DNA from: Suillus spraguei
Lineage: Eukaryota > Basidiomycota > Agaricomycetes > Boletales > Suillaceae
Assembly (NCBI GenBank): GCA_016800925.1
Contig: JABCPU010000273.1
Coordinates: 26,730 to 90,729 of the forward strand
Direction of reading: 5' to 3'
DNA: 64,000 nucleotides
Made by a program: the position numbers and the translations under genes. Positions 22,637 to 34,000 of the stretch are shown here, in pieces; the stretch's first letter is position 1; each line of letters begins with the position of its first letter. The notes beneath the pieces were generated by a model. It worked only from the letters and a program-made list of their open reading frames with translations. It did no database searches and was not told the origin of the DNA.

Positions 22637-23815
22637 TGAGATGTGCCGGTAGTGTTGTGGGTAGAAGTCCGCCATTTCTGCCAGCCGGTTCTGCCGAGCA
22701 GGTGGGCTGGCAGAATCCGGCAGAATGTCAAACTGCAGCTAAGTAACAATATCCCGATAACTTCCTCACCTTATATAGCCATAGTAACCAGCTTTCTCCA
22801 TCAATTCAGAGCAATTGCACTTCCTTACTTGTAGAGTAGAAAAAAATCAGTTGTACAGCCTGTACTACGTCGTCGCAGTCTGTCCCGTCCTTTATAACTG
22901 ACAATTTCAATCGTGGCGAGAAGGTTGATAACAAATCTGGACGCTACTACTGGTCTTGCAAACACTGTCCAGATGCCCTTCGCATCCAAGGTCGTGACAA
23001 CCAACTCCCCCATTTGCAGGTGGACACGCTGATGGATTAGCATGGTGGGAACGCCTTGCCGTCAGCGCTGACAGACATCCTCTAAAGGCACTTGCAATCA
23101 CCCTCCTATCCATCGTTCCCCATGCCGCTGATGTCGAACGACTCTTTTCGGACATGGGTAGCACTCAGTCTCCGAAGCGCTGCAATCTCTCGGTAGACAC
23201 ATTTGAAGCACTGGCAAAGATTCGAGCGAATCTTTGTTACCATACTCACCAGAAGGCTGTGGCTAATGGAAAGCCAACTCGTCGACGTCATGCGCACATG
23301 CATACTGGTGCCCAGCCAGGAATTAATGTCAAAATAGCTGCTGATCTAGAAGCCAATTTTGCATGGGCACCACCGCTCGCACCTCAGACTGAGAACATCG
23401 ATGATGATCTTGCAGGTCCTGAATCAATATCACTCGATGAGAATTTGCCCTGCTGGAACACGAAAAAGAATCCATGGAACGAGTGCTGATTGACGGATTG
23501 GATGAAGTGTTGGAAGGTCAGGTTTACGATTTTGCGGAGTTGGAGTGTGTTGACCAAGGTCTTCTACCAAAATCTGTTGATGACGAGATCATAGTAGTTG
23601 ATCATAGCGCAAAAGACGACGAACGGTGGGATGTGGGCACGCTGATGCTCTTCTGATGGTGTTTCTTAGTGACGCTTACCATACATTGTCATATACATAG
23701 CTTTGTAGCACTTTGAGAATTCTGCCAGGTGGCAGAAATGGCGATTCTGCTGGCACAACCGGCACAATTAGTCGCAAACAATTCTGCCCCCAGCACTATG
23801 TGCCGGTCACATGAC
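22637..23815 (+). mobile_element. hAT remnant with TGCCGG/CTGCCA-rich ends
   Basis: The left edge (22640-22740) and right edge (23715-23812) carry the same short words in opposite orientation: TGTGCCGGT, CGCCATTTCTGCCA, GGCAGAATTC. Such inverted sub-terminal word clusters are typical of hAT elements. Exact termini and an 8-bp target duplication were not identified. The inside encodes a BED-finger end and a dimerisation end of a hAT transposase. Confidence 0.5.
22900..23656 (+). pseudogene. hAT transposase deletion derivative: BED finger joined to C-terminal dimerisation region
   Basis: At about 22900-23020 one frame reads FNRGEKVDNKSGRYYWSCKH, then CPDALRIQGRDNQLPHLQ, a BED-type zinc finger (C-x2-C followed by GRD..L..HL). 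Immediately after a junction near 23020-23040 another frame reads WWERLAVSADRHPLKALAIT, then LLSIVPHAADVERLFSDMG, the hAT dimerisation block. It continues to 23486 and, in a shifted frame, to 23656. The whole catalytic centre normally between these parts is missing, so this is an internal deletion product and cannot transpose by itself. Confidence 0.75.
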
Positions 23816-24082
23816 GCCGAAGTTGAATTTCGATTTGAATTTCTCAATTGAAATTCGTGTCCAAATTGCTGGGTATACATTTTGAGCGCCACTTTTCAGT
23901 GCTGACTGACGCCTGACCACACCGAGATTCAGGAATTGAACAGGCCAGAATCAAAAGCAAACCATCTCTTATCGAATCCTTTCACTCGCGATGACTCACA
24001 TCGCAACTATCCCGTCATCACTTTTTCAAGGAAGACTGACGTGGCTAAGGTGCTCAACATTGCCATCGCGTGAGCTGTCACA

Positions 24083-24089
24083 TATATAA
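24083..24089 (+). promoter_or_regulatory. TATA box of protease copy A
   Basis: TATATAA lies 30 bp before the ATG at 24119, and it is conserved at the same distance in copy B (38684-38678, minus strand). Confidence 0.5.
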
Positions 24090-24118
24090 TCGAGTATGAT
24101 TTGACTTTCCAGTAAGTC

Positions 24119-25602
24119 ATGTTCTCCGTTGTATTCTTGTTGGCACTCCTGGCTTTCTCAGTCACGGGATCGCCCGTTGAATTTCCCAATTCCCCCATCA
24201 CCCTCCCCATGACCAGGAAGCTAGCATTCTCCAATGTTACCGAGCTCTTGCGGCACGATGAAGCCCGCTTGGCCGCCTTTGGAGCACACAGCACGCATGG
24301 CCGACGTGATGTTGATGGTGCTACTCATCGTATTGTTCCTTTGTCACCCGCCGATTTGGGAAACACATTTTCAGGCTACACCGTGAAGGCTGCCATTGGC
24401 AATCCCCTCACAACCTGTAAGTTCAACACTGAGACAACATGCGGCTTCTAAGATAGTATTGAAGATGACTTGATTGTCGACAGCGCTACCGCGATCACAT
24501 GGGTTGGCGCCGGGACTCCGTACGTCAGCTTGAGCGGCGTCGACACTGGAGACCCTGTGGCGGTCAATTACCATTATGGCTCCTTCCAAGGTATGACATA
24601 CAACAATATCATATGTTGAAAACACCTACAATTAGTATCTATAGGAACTATGTGGAATGATAACATGATTTTAGCTGAGAAGTTAATCATCACCGGGATG
24701 GACATCGGTGTTGCTTCTACTTCGCGGGGCGTCGTCGCTGACGGTGTCCTTGGCATCGGGCCTACATCGTCAGGCCCCCGCGCCCTAACAGGACGAACGA
24801 TTCCGACTATCACTGACCGCCTGATTTCGCAAGGCACCATTAAACGGCCCGTTGTTAGTATCTTTTTCCAGCCTATCACTGCAAATCAAGTCAAGCATGG
24901 AGAGCTTACCTTTGGTGGAACCCACCCTAGCATGTACAAGCCCAACATCAGATACACGTAAGGCACTTCAGCTTCTGGATCAATCCAGACTGATAGTAAT
25001 TGTTTTGTTTCAGTGATATCACCACCACTCCCCCCTCATCGAATCATTGGGGTATCAATCAGAGTATCACATACGGTGCTACAACTATCTTGGACAACAG
25101 CGCTGGTATCCTGGATTGTGGTACCACCTTTCTTTACCTTGCCTCAGGTGTGTATTTAGAGTGCAGCGAGTGATAATAGTCTCATCAGCGTTCGATAGAT
25201 GCCTATGAGAAGTACAAGGATTTAACCGGCGGTATTGTGAATCCGGCGAATGGTCTTCTCCAGATTTCCCCGGACAGTTCGGACAACTGTATACCTTGAA
25301 TTTCTATATTGGCGAGGTACGTCAATTCTGTCGGCCCTCACATCCCTTGTTAACCATTTGCACAGAGTATCTACAAACTCATCCCTAATGCGCAAATCTG
25401 GCCTCGTTCTCTCAATGAGAGGATTGGGGGCGGTGCCGATGATATATATCTCGTCGTTAAAGACCTTGGAACAGCCATTGGCGCAGGGCTTGACTTTATT
25501 AATGGCTACGTATTCTTCCAGCGCTTTTACATTGTGTTCGATAGCAGCAGGGACCAAGTCGGTTTTGGCCGAACCATATTCACTTATAACATCAGCAACT
25601 GA
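24119..25602 (+). pseudogene. Pepsin-family (A1) secreted aspartic protease, copy A, frameshifted
   Basis: Predicted exons: 24119-24416, 24465-24590, 24645-24957, 25014-25147, 25199-25316 and 25366-25602, with introns of 48-56 nt. The signal peptide is MFSVVFLLALLAFSVTGSP, followed by a propeptide. The mature core has YDLIVDSATAITWVGAG around the first catalytic Asp, GVLGIGPTSSGP, and GILDCGTTFLYLAS around the second. The end is FFQRFYIVFDSSRDQVGFGR T. Exon 5 is 118 nt against 119 nt in copy B; one base is missing after the C-run at 25268-25271, which shifts the frame and brings a stop. Both Asp-containing motifs differ from the usual DTG/DSG (DSA and DCG). It resembles polyporopepsin-like secreted proteases of wood- and litter-inhabiting fungi. 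Probably non-functional. Confidence 0.85.
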
Positions 25603-27131
25603 TATGGAATTGCCAAAGTATGCGAAGCACGGGTTTGAAAGTTATACGGACTCTTCTCAAATAGGCTATGGAGGTTACTCGAGTTTCTGTATACTACGAT
25701 TAGAATATAGCAATACAAGTGAGCATGTGTACCTCCAAAGTCTTCAGCTATGTCTACAAGGGACCAGACACTGCTCTTTTTGCAATTGAGGAAGATGTCG
25801 ATGTCGATGAACCGATTCCATTGAATGAAGTTCGCGACTATCAAGAGGCAGCCTGGCGAATTCTCAACGTCACGCGAAAAGAACCGTCGGTCATGAACCT
25901 TCCCATTCATTTACCTGGCTCGAATGTCCCTCAGTTCAGACAAGGAGGAGAGAGATTGTCTACCTCTCTCTTAAACCGTTACTTTTTACATGCAGACGAA
26001 CTTGCTGGGCTTCACTATGAGGAATGCTTCGAACAGTTTGTACTTTATGTCTACACAGAAGAAGACGATATGACTATTTGGAGAAACAAAAGAGAGGAGT
26101 CGCATGAAACAAAGCCTCCGAGTCAAAGCGGATTAGATCACAAAAAGTGGCTCGAATCCAAACTGTTTCAATTTGAGAAGGAGAACGCTTCCATCTTCGA
26201 GCTCTGCTTCAGCATCGACCTGCAGTTTCTTTCACCGACCTTCGCACAGTCGAAGGACATACTTTCGATACCTTCCATGAAGCTGCATGTGACCTCGGAT
26301 CATTTGAGAACCAAAATGAAGGATATCTCACACTACGAGAAGCTGTCGAATCCCTTCGCACTCCCTCTCAATTACGATTTCTATTCTACTGGAAGGCTAT
26401 GCAGCTATGCCACTCTGGACAGAATTTTGAGAAATGCTATCGATCGACCACATCCAAAGACTCGGCAATGTACACAATGGTTATGAATTCACACTGTAGA
26501 TCATCGATGATCTGCTCCCTCATTCTGGAAGACATCTTGGAGATTTCGGCTTGCCATCCCCTCCCAGACAATCCATCGAAGTCTACAATGAGCAAACTTA
26601 TCAGGCCAAGGAAAAATGTTCTCAGTAAAGGCTCTATCATTAATACTGCGCGCACAAGGATAAATTGTGGTCATTGTCGGAGGCAGTGCACTTAGTGCCA
26701 CTGCATATGGCCGTATGGCTCATCATATGTTTGGCATTCCTGTAACCAATGACAACGTCAATTTGCATAGCTCCATTCATCCACACTCACCTCGAGCTGA
26801 TCTCATTCGACATGCAACAGCAATCATTTGGGATGAACTGCTTGTAATCAATAGAGCTGCCTGGGAAAGTGTGGATGAACTCTGTCACACAATCTGCAAT
26901 AAACTAGTGCTGCCGAAGTCCGGTTCGGTTAGGTTCATCACCCTATATCTGCGAACCCCGAACTCGACCAGTGGTCAGGTTCAAGCAAGATGGGTGAACC
27001 CTGGACCGGACGCCTTCGAACGCGTTCGCAAGGGTTCAGTTCAGGTTCAGAACGCGTTCGGACCCTCGAACCGTTGATTTAATTAGCAAAAAAAATCAAA
27101 ATGAAAATGACATGTACAATACGAATAGCTA

Positions 27132-28025
27132 CTAGAACTCTTCATTGACATCGACGCGGTTATCATAAGGAGCGGCGAATTCAGCCTGGGCTGTTGCGGA
27201 GATGTGACCTTGGCGGTATGTGCTCTTGAGCAATTGAAGAGCCTCAAATGTTGTTGGCTTCAAACAGCTGCGACGCACGGTCCCAGTAACACCACCGCTC
27301 GAAAATGCTCTCTCAGATGCAACAGCTGATCCCTGAATGGCGAAATAGTCCTTTGCAATGCGGGAAATAGTTGGGTATTGTATAGAATGGTGCTTTAAAG
27401 TTTTTTGAATCATGTCAGTACAAAAGCAATACAAATAAAATAACGAGACGTACACCCCACCAAGCCACCACATTGTTGACGTCCTCGAGCGGTGCATCTA
27501 GATAGTCCTCGAGTTCTTGATGAGGCCTTCGTGTGGTTGCGTCATTCACGACACGCGATTTGACAGAGCTTTGCATCCAATTATGGCCATACGAGCCTTG
27601 GCGAGCAAGCGAGGGAGGTGCAGTAACAGACGGCTCTGCAGGAGCCTGCGAGGGAGTACTACTGCGATGATACATATCAAACTATGTAAGATTAGTATAC
27701 AATTGACAGAAATGAGTGATGAGCGACGTACCGTGCTCTTGAGGCATTGCATGCCTTGTTTGAAAAAATGAGCGGTCCATTTGTCTTTTGCGTACGCGAC
27801 CTTGTAGTTGGGGTCCAGCGCTACACCAACAAGGTCAATGATGTTCAAAGGCATTAGAATAGATACGAGATACATACCGAGACAAATGAAATATACATCT
27901 GTGTCGTCAGTCTTACTATACCACTTGCGGAGATTAGTGACACCAGCTTCAATGGCCGTTGAGAAACGGGCAAATTTTGACGCGTTCGCCATGTTTTGCA
28001 AAGTGTCTTGAAGACATTCGAGCAC
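27132..28025 (-). pseudogene. hAT transposase, C-terminal half, with introns
   Basis: On the minus strand, 28025 downward reads ...NASKFARFSTAIEAGVTNLR KWYSKTDDTDVYFICL. After a short intron it continues ALDPNYKVAYAKDKWTAHFF. Another exon (about 27570-27456) ends DYLDAPLEDVNNVVAWWG, and after a further intron the last exon reads HHSIQYPTISRIAKDYFAIQ, then GSAVASERAFSSGGVTGTVR R, the hAT dimerisation motif, ending at 27132. The N-terminal BED finger and part of the catalytic domain are not visible within the element (up to 28420), so the copy looks truncated. Confidence 0.75.
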
Positions 28026-28349
28026 TGGAATGGTTCTCCATACGGTTGGTTCACGTGTGGCAGAGAAGCTCTGTTGAGGTGGAAAACCCAGGAATCACCA
28101 CAGTAGTAGGTATATTCTGAATGAAAAAACATTAGAAGTTAGCAACTTATCAAACATGAGAGATGGTGAACATAGTACCGGTGCTTCGAGTCGTTGCATA
28201 GCTGAAAAAAGTACCCTTGTTGCTTGTGCAATGTGGGGAATGCTACTGTCAAAAGAAGAGAAGGAACAGAAGTTGGTGAGTGCACTACTTAAACTGACAG
28301 GAAGCCTCACGAAAAACACGCAGCTGGAATTGTGCACATGGTGCAGGTT

Positions 28350-28381
28350 CGGACCGGTTCGGACGCGTCCGAACCGGTCCG
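28350..28381. repeat. 32-bp perfect palindrome in the hAT sub-terminal region
   Basis: Centred on ACGCGT, with half-site CGGACCGGTTCGGACG, exact over 32 bp. It is built from the GGTTCG/CGAACC words that crowd both ends of this hAT element and may be a transposase-binding cluster. Confidence 0.9.
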
Positions 28382-29693
28382 CATTTTTCAGTGACGACAT
28401 CGAACCCCGAGCCTGTTAGGGGGTTCGGTCTAGGAGAGAGACCAAACCTGTGACCGAACCACTGGTCCAGTCTGGATGGGTTCAGGTTCGAACCATGGTT
28501 CGGGACCGGACTGCGGCAGCACTACAATAAACCAGGAATACCATTTGCAGGAATCACATTTGTAGAATTGGGAGACTTTCGACAAGCAGGACCTATTGTC
28601 AGTGGAGCAGGCGAGACTGCAACGTTAGCACAAATCGTCTGCACTATGGGAAAACATATGCTTATTGACCCTCAATGCAGCAATTCGCAGCGCAAGAGAC
28701 CCTCAGTTCACTGTGTTCATTGATCGCATTGGTGACGACTGCTCTGGAAATTGACAAAATCTTGCACTCATAGCAGTCACCACAATCATTGACAATACCA
28801 TCAACTTCCTTTTCCCACAAGATATTGTTGAAGATGCTAACACCTGTCTTCATCGTGCTTTCCTATCCCCTCTCAACATCTACGTTGATGAATTCAACGA
28901 CAAAAATTTCAACAAATTACTGGGCAATTTTTGTTAGTATCACACACAAACTTTGAGCACACACACCACTTACCAGACAACACAGAATCTTACTTCAGCT
29001 CAGACAGTCTGAAAGAAGCTGACCACACTCCATTGAATGCACCAGAACATGCACCTGACTACCTTGCAATGTTAACCCATCCTGGAGTGCCTCCTCACTG
29101 CATAGATCTAAAAGAGAACTGCATTTGTGCCATTCAACGAAATCTCTTGGTAGAAAAAGGCTTGGTCAGAAATGTGTGCGTGTGCATAGTGGCTCTGCAT
29201 CATCACTTCGTTGAAGTGCAGCTCATAAATACATTCAAAACCCACTGCATTCCCTGCATCAACTTTATGTTTCATCCAAACCATTCATCATGGACAGTGA
29301 ATCAAAGGTAGTTTCCATTGAGACCTACCTATGCAACTTCATTTAACGGCTGTCAAGGGTTAACAGTACTTGACCTTCAAACAGATCCGTTTGCTCACAG
29401 TCAATTGTACACAGCTTTATTGAGAGTGAGAGTGCGCAGAGACACGCTGTGTCTGTTTGCAGAGATGAACAAGACACAGGACTGTGCAAACATCATATTT
29501 CCAGAATTGCTATTGTAAATACAAATGTATCGTCATAAAGCCAACCAAAGGGGTGTGTTTTTGTATATATTGTGGTGAATGAAACAAACTGAGAAAACAA
29601 ACCAGTTTAAATGGCAGCTGTCCAGGCCCTCAAGTACAACATGTAAGTTGATATGGTGAGATCATATAACTTCTGATAGCGATTGCTTCCATG

Positions 29694-30927
29694 TCAATTC
29701 CATGGGCTCAAGTTTGCCAAGATCATGTATACTCTGCACCCACTCCTCATGCCTACTTCTGCATGAAGCGAGATGGCTGAGTTGCTCCGATGTAGGACTG
29801 TGGACAAGGAACACAAACAAATAGTCTGACATATTGTTCTGATGGATAACTGAAAAAATATTTTCTCCGCTCCTGATAAAAGCAGAGACATCAATACAAT
29901 TGTCTGGAGTAACCTGTCAAACAAAACCTTTCAACTTTATTGTAATCCAGTATGATACTGATGCTCACGAAAATTGGTGGAGCTAGGGGAATGATAAAAT
30001 CCTTCCCATCCCACTTCATCTGCAGTGAAAGGTCTCCAGATGTGGGCCACAAGCATGGCAAGTGTATCAGTGTCTCCAGTGCACCATTTTCCAGTGGATT
30101 GTATGGGAGACTAGGAAGATGATAGCAAGCAAATGACGCACATAAATTTTGTTCTGAATCACTGTAAACCACTAAATTTGTGTATGCACAAGAGAAAATT
30201 GACACATATGATGTTAGTGAGGACTTGGTATGCTTCGACTTGGTCCACTAAGCAATGTGGAAAAAATGTGAATCACTGAAGTTGAAAGTGATGTTAGAAG
30301 TCTTGCAAGCTGGTCCAAGTCCGTGCAGATATTCAATTACAACCATTTTCCCTCCAAATCTTGGGGAATTGGCCTGCAGAAATTGGTGTTTATTAATTGG
30401 TGTATGGTCCAAAGGTGTTGCAGGTGGCTTTGTTGGAGCCAGGGAAACTGTATTTTGTCTTGGCGAGGACGTGGTGACATCAGGAGCGATGTTCTCTGGT
30501 GCGCCCAAGGAATGTGTTTCTGAATCTTGAGGCATATTTTCTGGTTGTGGGTCACTAATAGTAAGATTGATTACAGCACGCATGATCATTTCTTCATTTG
30601 ACTGCTTGATATCTACAGGAGCTGGAACACTGGCCAAAGTACTTGACCAATGAACGATTTCCACAGCTGCAGGCTGGTTCATTGTTATCAATCCGCTGGG
30701 TGGCAGTCTTGGATATATCCTCTCTGGTATGCGAGACAGCTTTGACTTCTCTGCAGCAGGGGCTTCTGCTACATCATTCAATAACACAAGTGTACCAGGT
30801 TGAGCAGCTGGGTCTACCACAGGACTTGCAATATTTGAATCACAAGCAGCTGCTTGTTGTGCCTTAAACCATTGCAGGTCACAGTTTTTGATGTGCTCGG
30901 ACAGTGAAGATCTCTCAGGCTCGAGTC
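29694..30927 (-). CDS. Hypothetical minus-strand gene, probably multi-exon
   Basis: The longest frame (30820-30248) extends upstream without a stop to about 30927 (SLSEHIKNCDLQWFKAQQ). It then reads VVDPAAQPGTLVLLNDVAEA...PERIYPRLPPSGLITMNQPA and a Pro/Ser/Thr-rich stretch, ending ITFNFSDSHFFHIA. Further minus-strand frames at 30205-29891 (FACYHLPSLPYNPLENGALE) and 29924-29694 may be downstream exons; a GT...AG pair around 29909-29920 could join them. The first residues have a His/Cys pair that could belong to a C2H2-like finger. I do not recognise a family. It could be cargo or part of a TE next to the Helitron. Confidence 0.35.
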
Positions 30928-31049
30928 AGTGCTTAGGCTGCAGTTTTGGGATAGTTCTGACTTCTCAGGATCTGACACCAGGCAGAAGAGCTGCTGAGTA
31001 TACTGTAGACGTGGAACTAAAACTCTGCATTGTCAGGCTATAGTGTCAA

Positions 31050-34000
31050 TATGATATATCATTTTACTTTCATTAAAGTAAATCTGTGTTATATCAGGGC
31101 CGTTGGCTTACCATGGGCCACCATGGGCCACCACAAATGTGCTGATATACCACCATGTACCTAATATGCACTGCCGCAATTTTGGCAATTTTGAAACTTA
31201 GCTTTTGTCATTCCAGGCATTTGGTCACTTCCACATATCAGGCCTTCTCACACTATTCCCACACTCCACATTTTCGCATTTTTAGCCACCTTACCCCACA
31301 ACACCCAACACATGACCCAATATGGCACACCCCACAATTTCAATTATTCCCACCCTCCCCCTACATCATTGCAGCTTCACCTGTGCATATATAAGTAATA
31401 GTTTAGTATATATATATGTATAGTATAATGTAATAGACCGCTTTTTTTGTCTATTTGTGTGTCTGTTCCTCCTCTAGGGCCCTTTTGACATAGTTAGTGA
31501 TGTGCATGGCCTGGCTTCAGGCCGTGGGCCGGGCCAAGCGGGCCAAAGTCATGGCTTGGTGATGGCTTCGGCCTGGCCTAAGATTATGAAAAGCCAAAGC
31601 TGCCAGCTCAGGCCGTGGCTTAGTGCTTATCCAAGTTCTGTTCTTCCATCACCTACTTATATTACAGTATTGGCACCAGTCCCAGTCCCCGACTCGCTCA
31701 TATCAGCCACAAGTATCTGACCAAATGGTGCGTCTTCTGTTTATTATGTAAACAAATACCACTCATTCAAACTGAACAGTAAATAAGGTGCCTATGGACA
31801 GCCAGACCACTGTGCTCTACTTCCAAGGCTTCCACTTATCAGAACATTCCTAGTAAGGTAAGTGCTTCCATTGGTCTCCAAAGTTTTGAACACCCTGTGC
31901 GACTATTCTAATGTGTTATGTAGGTTTATTCCTGCTACCATAAGGGAGTGGGTTATATTGTGTTTTATCACTGAGACCTCATTCAAATCGGTCAGCTTCC
32001 TACATCTCTTGCTTTTAACCTTCAATCATATTCTTCTCTTGTCATCTTCAATTGCTTGTTCGCTCAGCTATTTGGGCCCAAGTTCGCGTTTCACTGAAAC
32101 CCCCATGGCCTCAGTGATTCATTGCCATGCTCTCACTACCGATGTCGTCCCCATTGATAGTTTCTTTAGAAATTCGCCATAACTGGTCTAGCCTGGTGGT
32201 TGCTACAGCAGAATCAAAATCTGCTTCTCTTGGATTGTCCAGGATTGAAACCTGCCGGTGACAAGGTTTTTTCTATCGAATCACACCTTGATATTCACTC
32301 ATCAATAGTTTCTTTTGATTGAAGGAAGTCCTTGCCCACTGTTTACAGCTTGTGAGTGTGTTGATCTTCCCTCGAGTTCAATCCATGCTGATCAAAGCCG
32401 TTGCCCACTGTTCACCACTACCCATCGCTACCTGATACCTCTATTGGGCCATGGCTCAAGCCAGCCAGGCCAAAGCCAAGCCATCATTGACAGCTTTGGC
32501 CCGGCCTGCAGTTCTTCAAAGCCAGAGCCATCTGAAGCCAGGCCAAAGCCACGGCTTTCAGGCCAAGCCAGGCCAGAACATCACTAGACATAGTGTAGGT
32601 TACAAAACATTTTCGCATTTTTGCCCCTTTGGTGGGGAGGTGTTCTATTATATTCAGAACATGTTTTTGAGTATATATGAGTAGATTCCCATCTTTATTT
32701 CACCTTCTGAAGCATCCTACATCAATATATATAGCACATATGCAAGAAAACATAAAATATGTTCTCATTTAACTATTTCTAGGTAGACAGACTTGGAAAA
32801 ATATTTCCCGGTATCTATCCAACAGTAGAAACAATGTATCAGGAGCATAGGACCATAGGATTATCTCCTGTTGCATAGTGTGCCCCCCTCTCCTGGTGGT
32901 TCACCCCCTGTGAAAATTTTTCCTGTAGGACCGGACCTTAATTAAGGTAAGGGGTCTATTTTTATGTATATTTGGAGTAGATATATTGTATAGCTGGCCT
33001 AGTACACACATAGGATCCTTCTACAGGAACAAAGATATAGAAAATCGCATTTTTGACATTTTTGATGTTTTTAAATGTCTTACTCTTGCATAAATAATCC
33101 AGCCTGTGTATATGATTATCACAGTATATATACTTGCTTTTTATGACAAAGATCAGTTCAAAATAGGTTGTAGGCTTGAGATACTGCATATGCTTGCTAT
33201 TTCTACTGATAAGGGATCAATACCTTCAAACCATCGAAATTTAACAATCAGAAACTTGGAGTACACTCCAAATATATTAGTATCATATTCATAAATTTAC
33301 AAAACAATCCAACAAGAATTGAGTGCTGAAGAAGTGAAATAGATAAGAAATGGAGTGTGGGAAAGTTTAAAGATCCAAAACATCGAAATGGTCAGTTGGG
33401 CAGTAGTAGGACTTTAATGCTGGATCAACTCAGATATACACTACATTCCTTCCACAATCCTCTAACCTCAGGGCAGCATGTAGTAGATGTTTCTTTAGTA
33501 GTCTACCATGTATCCTATATATTTCTAATGAAATGTTTGACCTGTACCATATATAAATGTGACTTTGTGTAAAAAGATGACAATTGTCACTTTTCACACA
33601 TATGTCATTTTACTTGTTATTCAATCAGTCCTTCGTGGATCTTTCTAAAACTTCAAATTTATCATTAGGGACATACATGAGAGGTATCACAGGTATCTGA
33701 TCACTTATCACAGGCTTCATTACCATATAGGTCTCTTATCAGTAGAAATACCTCTGTACATCCAATATCATATTTGCGCCCTATGTAGGGCTGATCCTTG
33801 ACATTGAACATATGTATGAATGTACTACTGATTATATATGCAAGAGTAAGACATTTAAAAACATCAAAAATGTCAAAAATGCGATTTTCTATATTGTTGT
33901 TCCTGTAGAAGGATCCTATGAGTGTACTGGGCCAGCTATACGATATATCTACTCCAAATATACATAAAAATAGACCCCTCACCTTAATTAAGGTCCGGTC

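Larger units (their letters stand above)
23895..25724. repeat. Inverted segmental duplication, copy A (aspartic protease locus)
   Basis: About 1.83 kb that recurs reverse-complemented at 36883-38890. The homology starts about 220 bp upstream of the protease ATG and runs about 120 bp past its stop, ending at GCAATACAAGTGAGC. Copy B carries an extra 204-bp MITE. Copy A is followed directly by Helitron sequence. Confidence 0.92.
26905..28524. mobile_element. hAT element (1,620 bp) with perfect 8-bp target duplication
   Basis: Both ends read TAGTGCTGCCG[A/C]AGTCCGGT inward. CAATAAAC is present at 26897-26904 and again at 28525-28532, a perfect 8-bp duplication as expected for hAT. Sub-terminal zones (26920-27075 and 28340-28510) are crowded with GGTTCG/CGAACC words. 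The minus strand carries the C-terminal part of the transposase. The element sits inside Helitron helicase coding sequence. Confidence 0.95.
25724..29518 (+). pseudogene. Helitron Rep/helicase protein remnant, split by a hAT element
   Basis: The long frame 25719-26486 contains TSKVFSYVYKGPDTALFAIE, YQEAAWRILN and NLPIHLPGSNVPQFRQGGE, the Helitron-type region between the Rep and Pif1 helicase domains. The frame then degrades through 26680. The Pif1 part resumes with SATAYGRMAHHMFGIPVTND, ADLIRHATAIIWDELLVINR and AAWESVDELCHTICNK. After removal of the hAT element (26905-28524) it continues PGIPFAGITFVELGDFRQAG. The C-terminal part is at 28931-29311 and 29318-29518 (DYLAMLTHPGVPPHCIDLKE, then SFNGCQGLTVLDLQTDPFAH). 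The Walker A segment (GxGGTGKT) is absent between 26580 and 26670. Several frameshifts make it inactive. The Helitron termini were not found. Confidence 0.8.
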
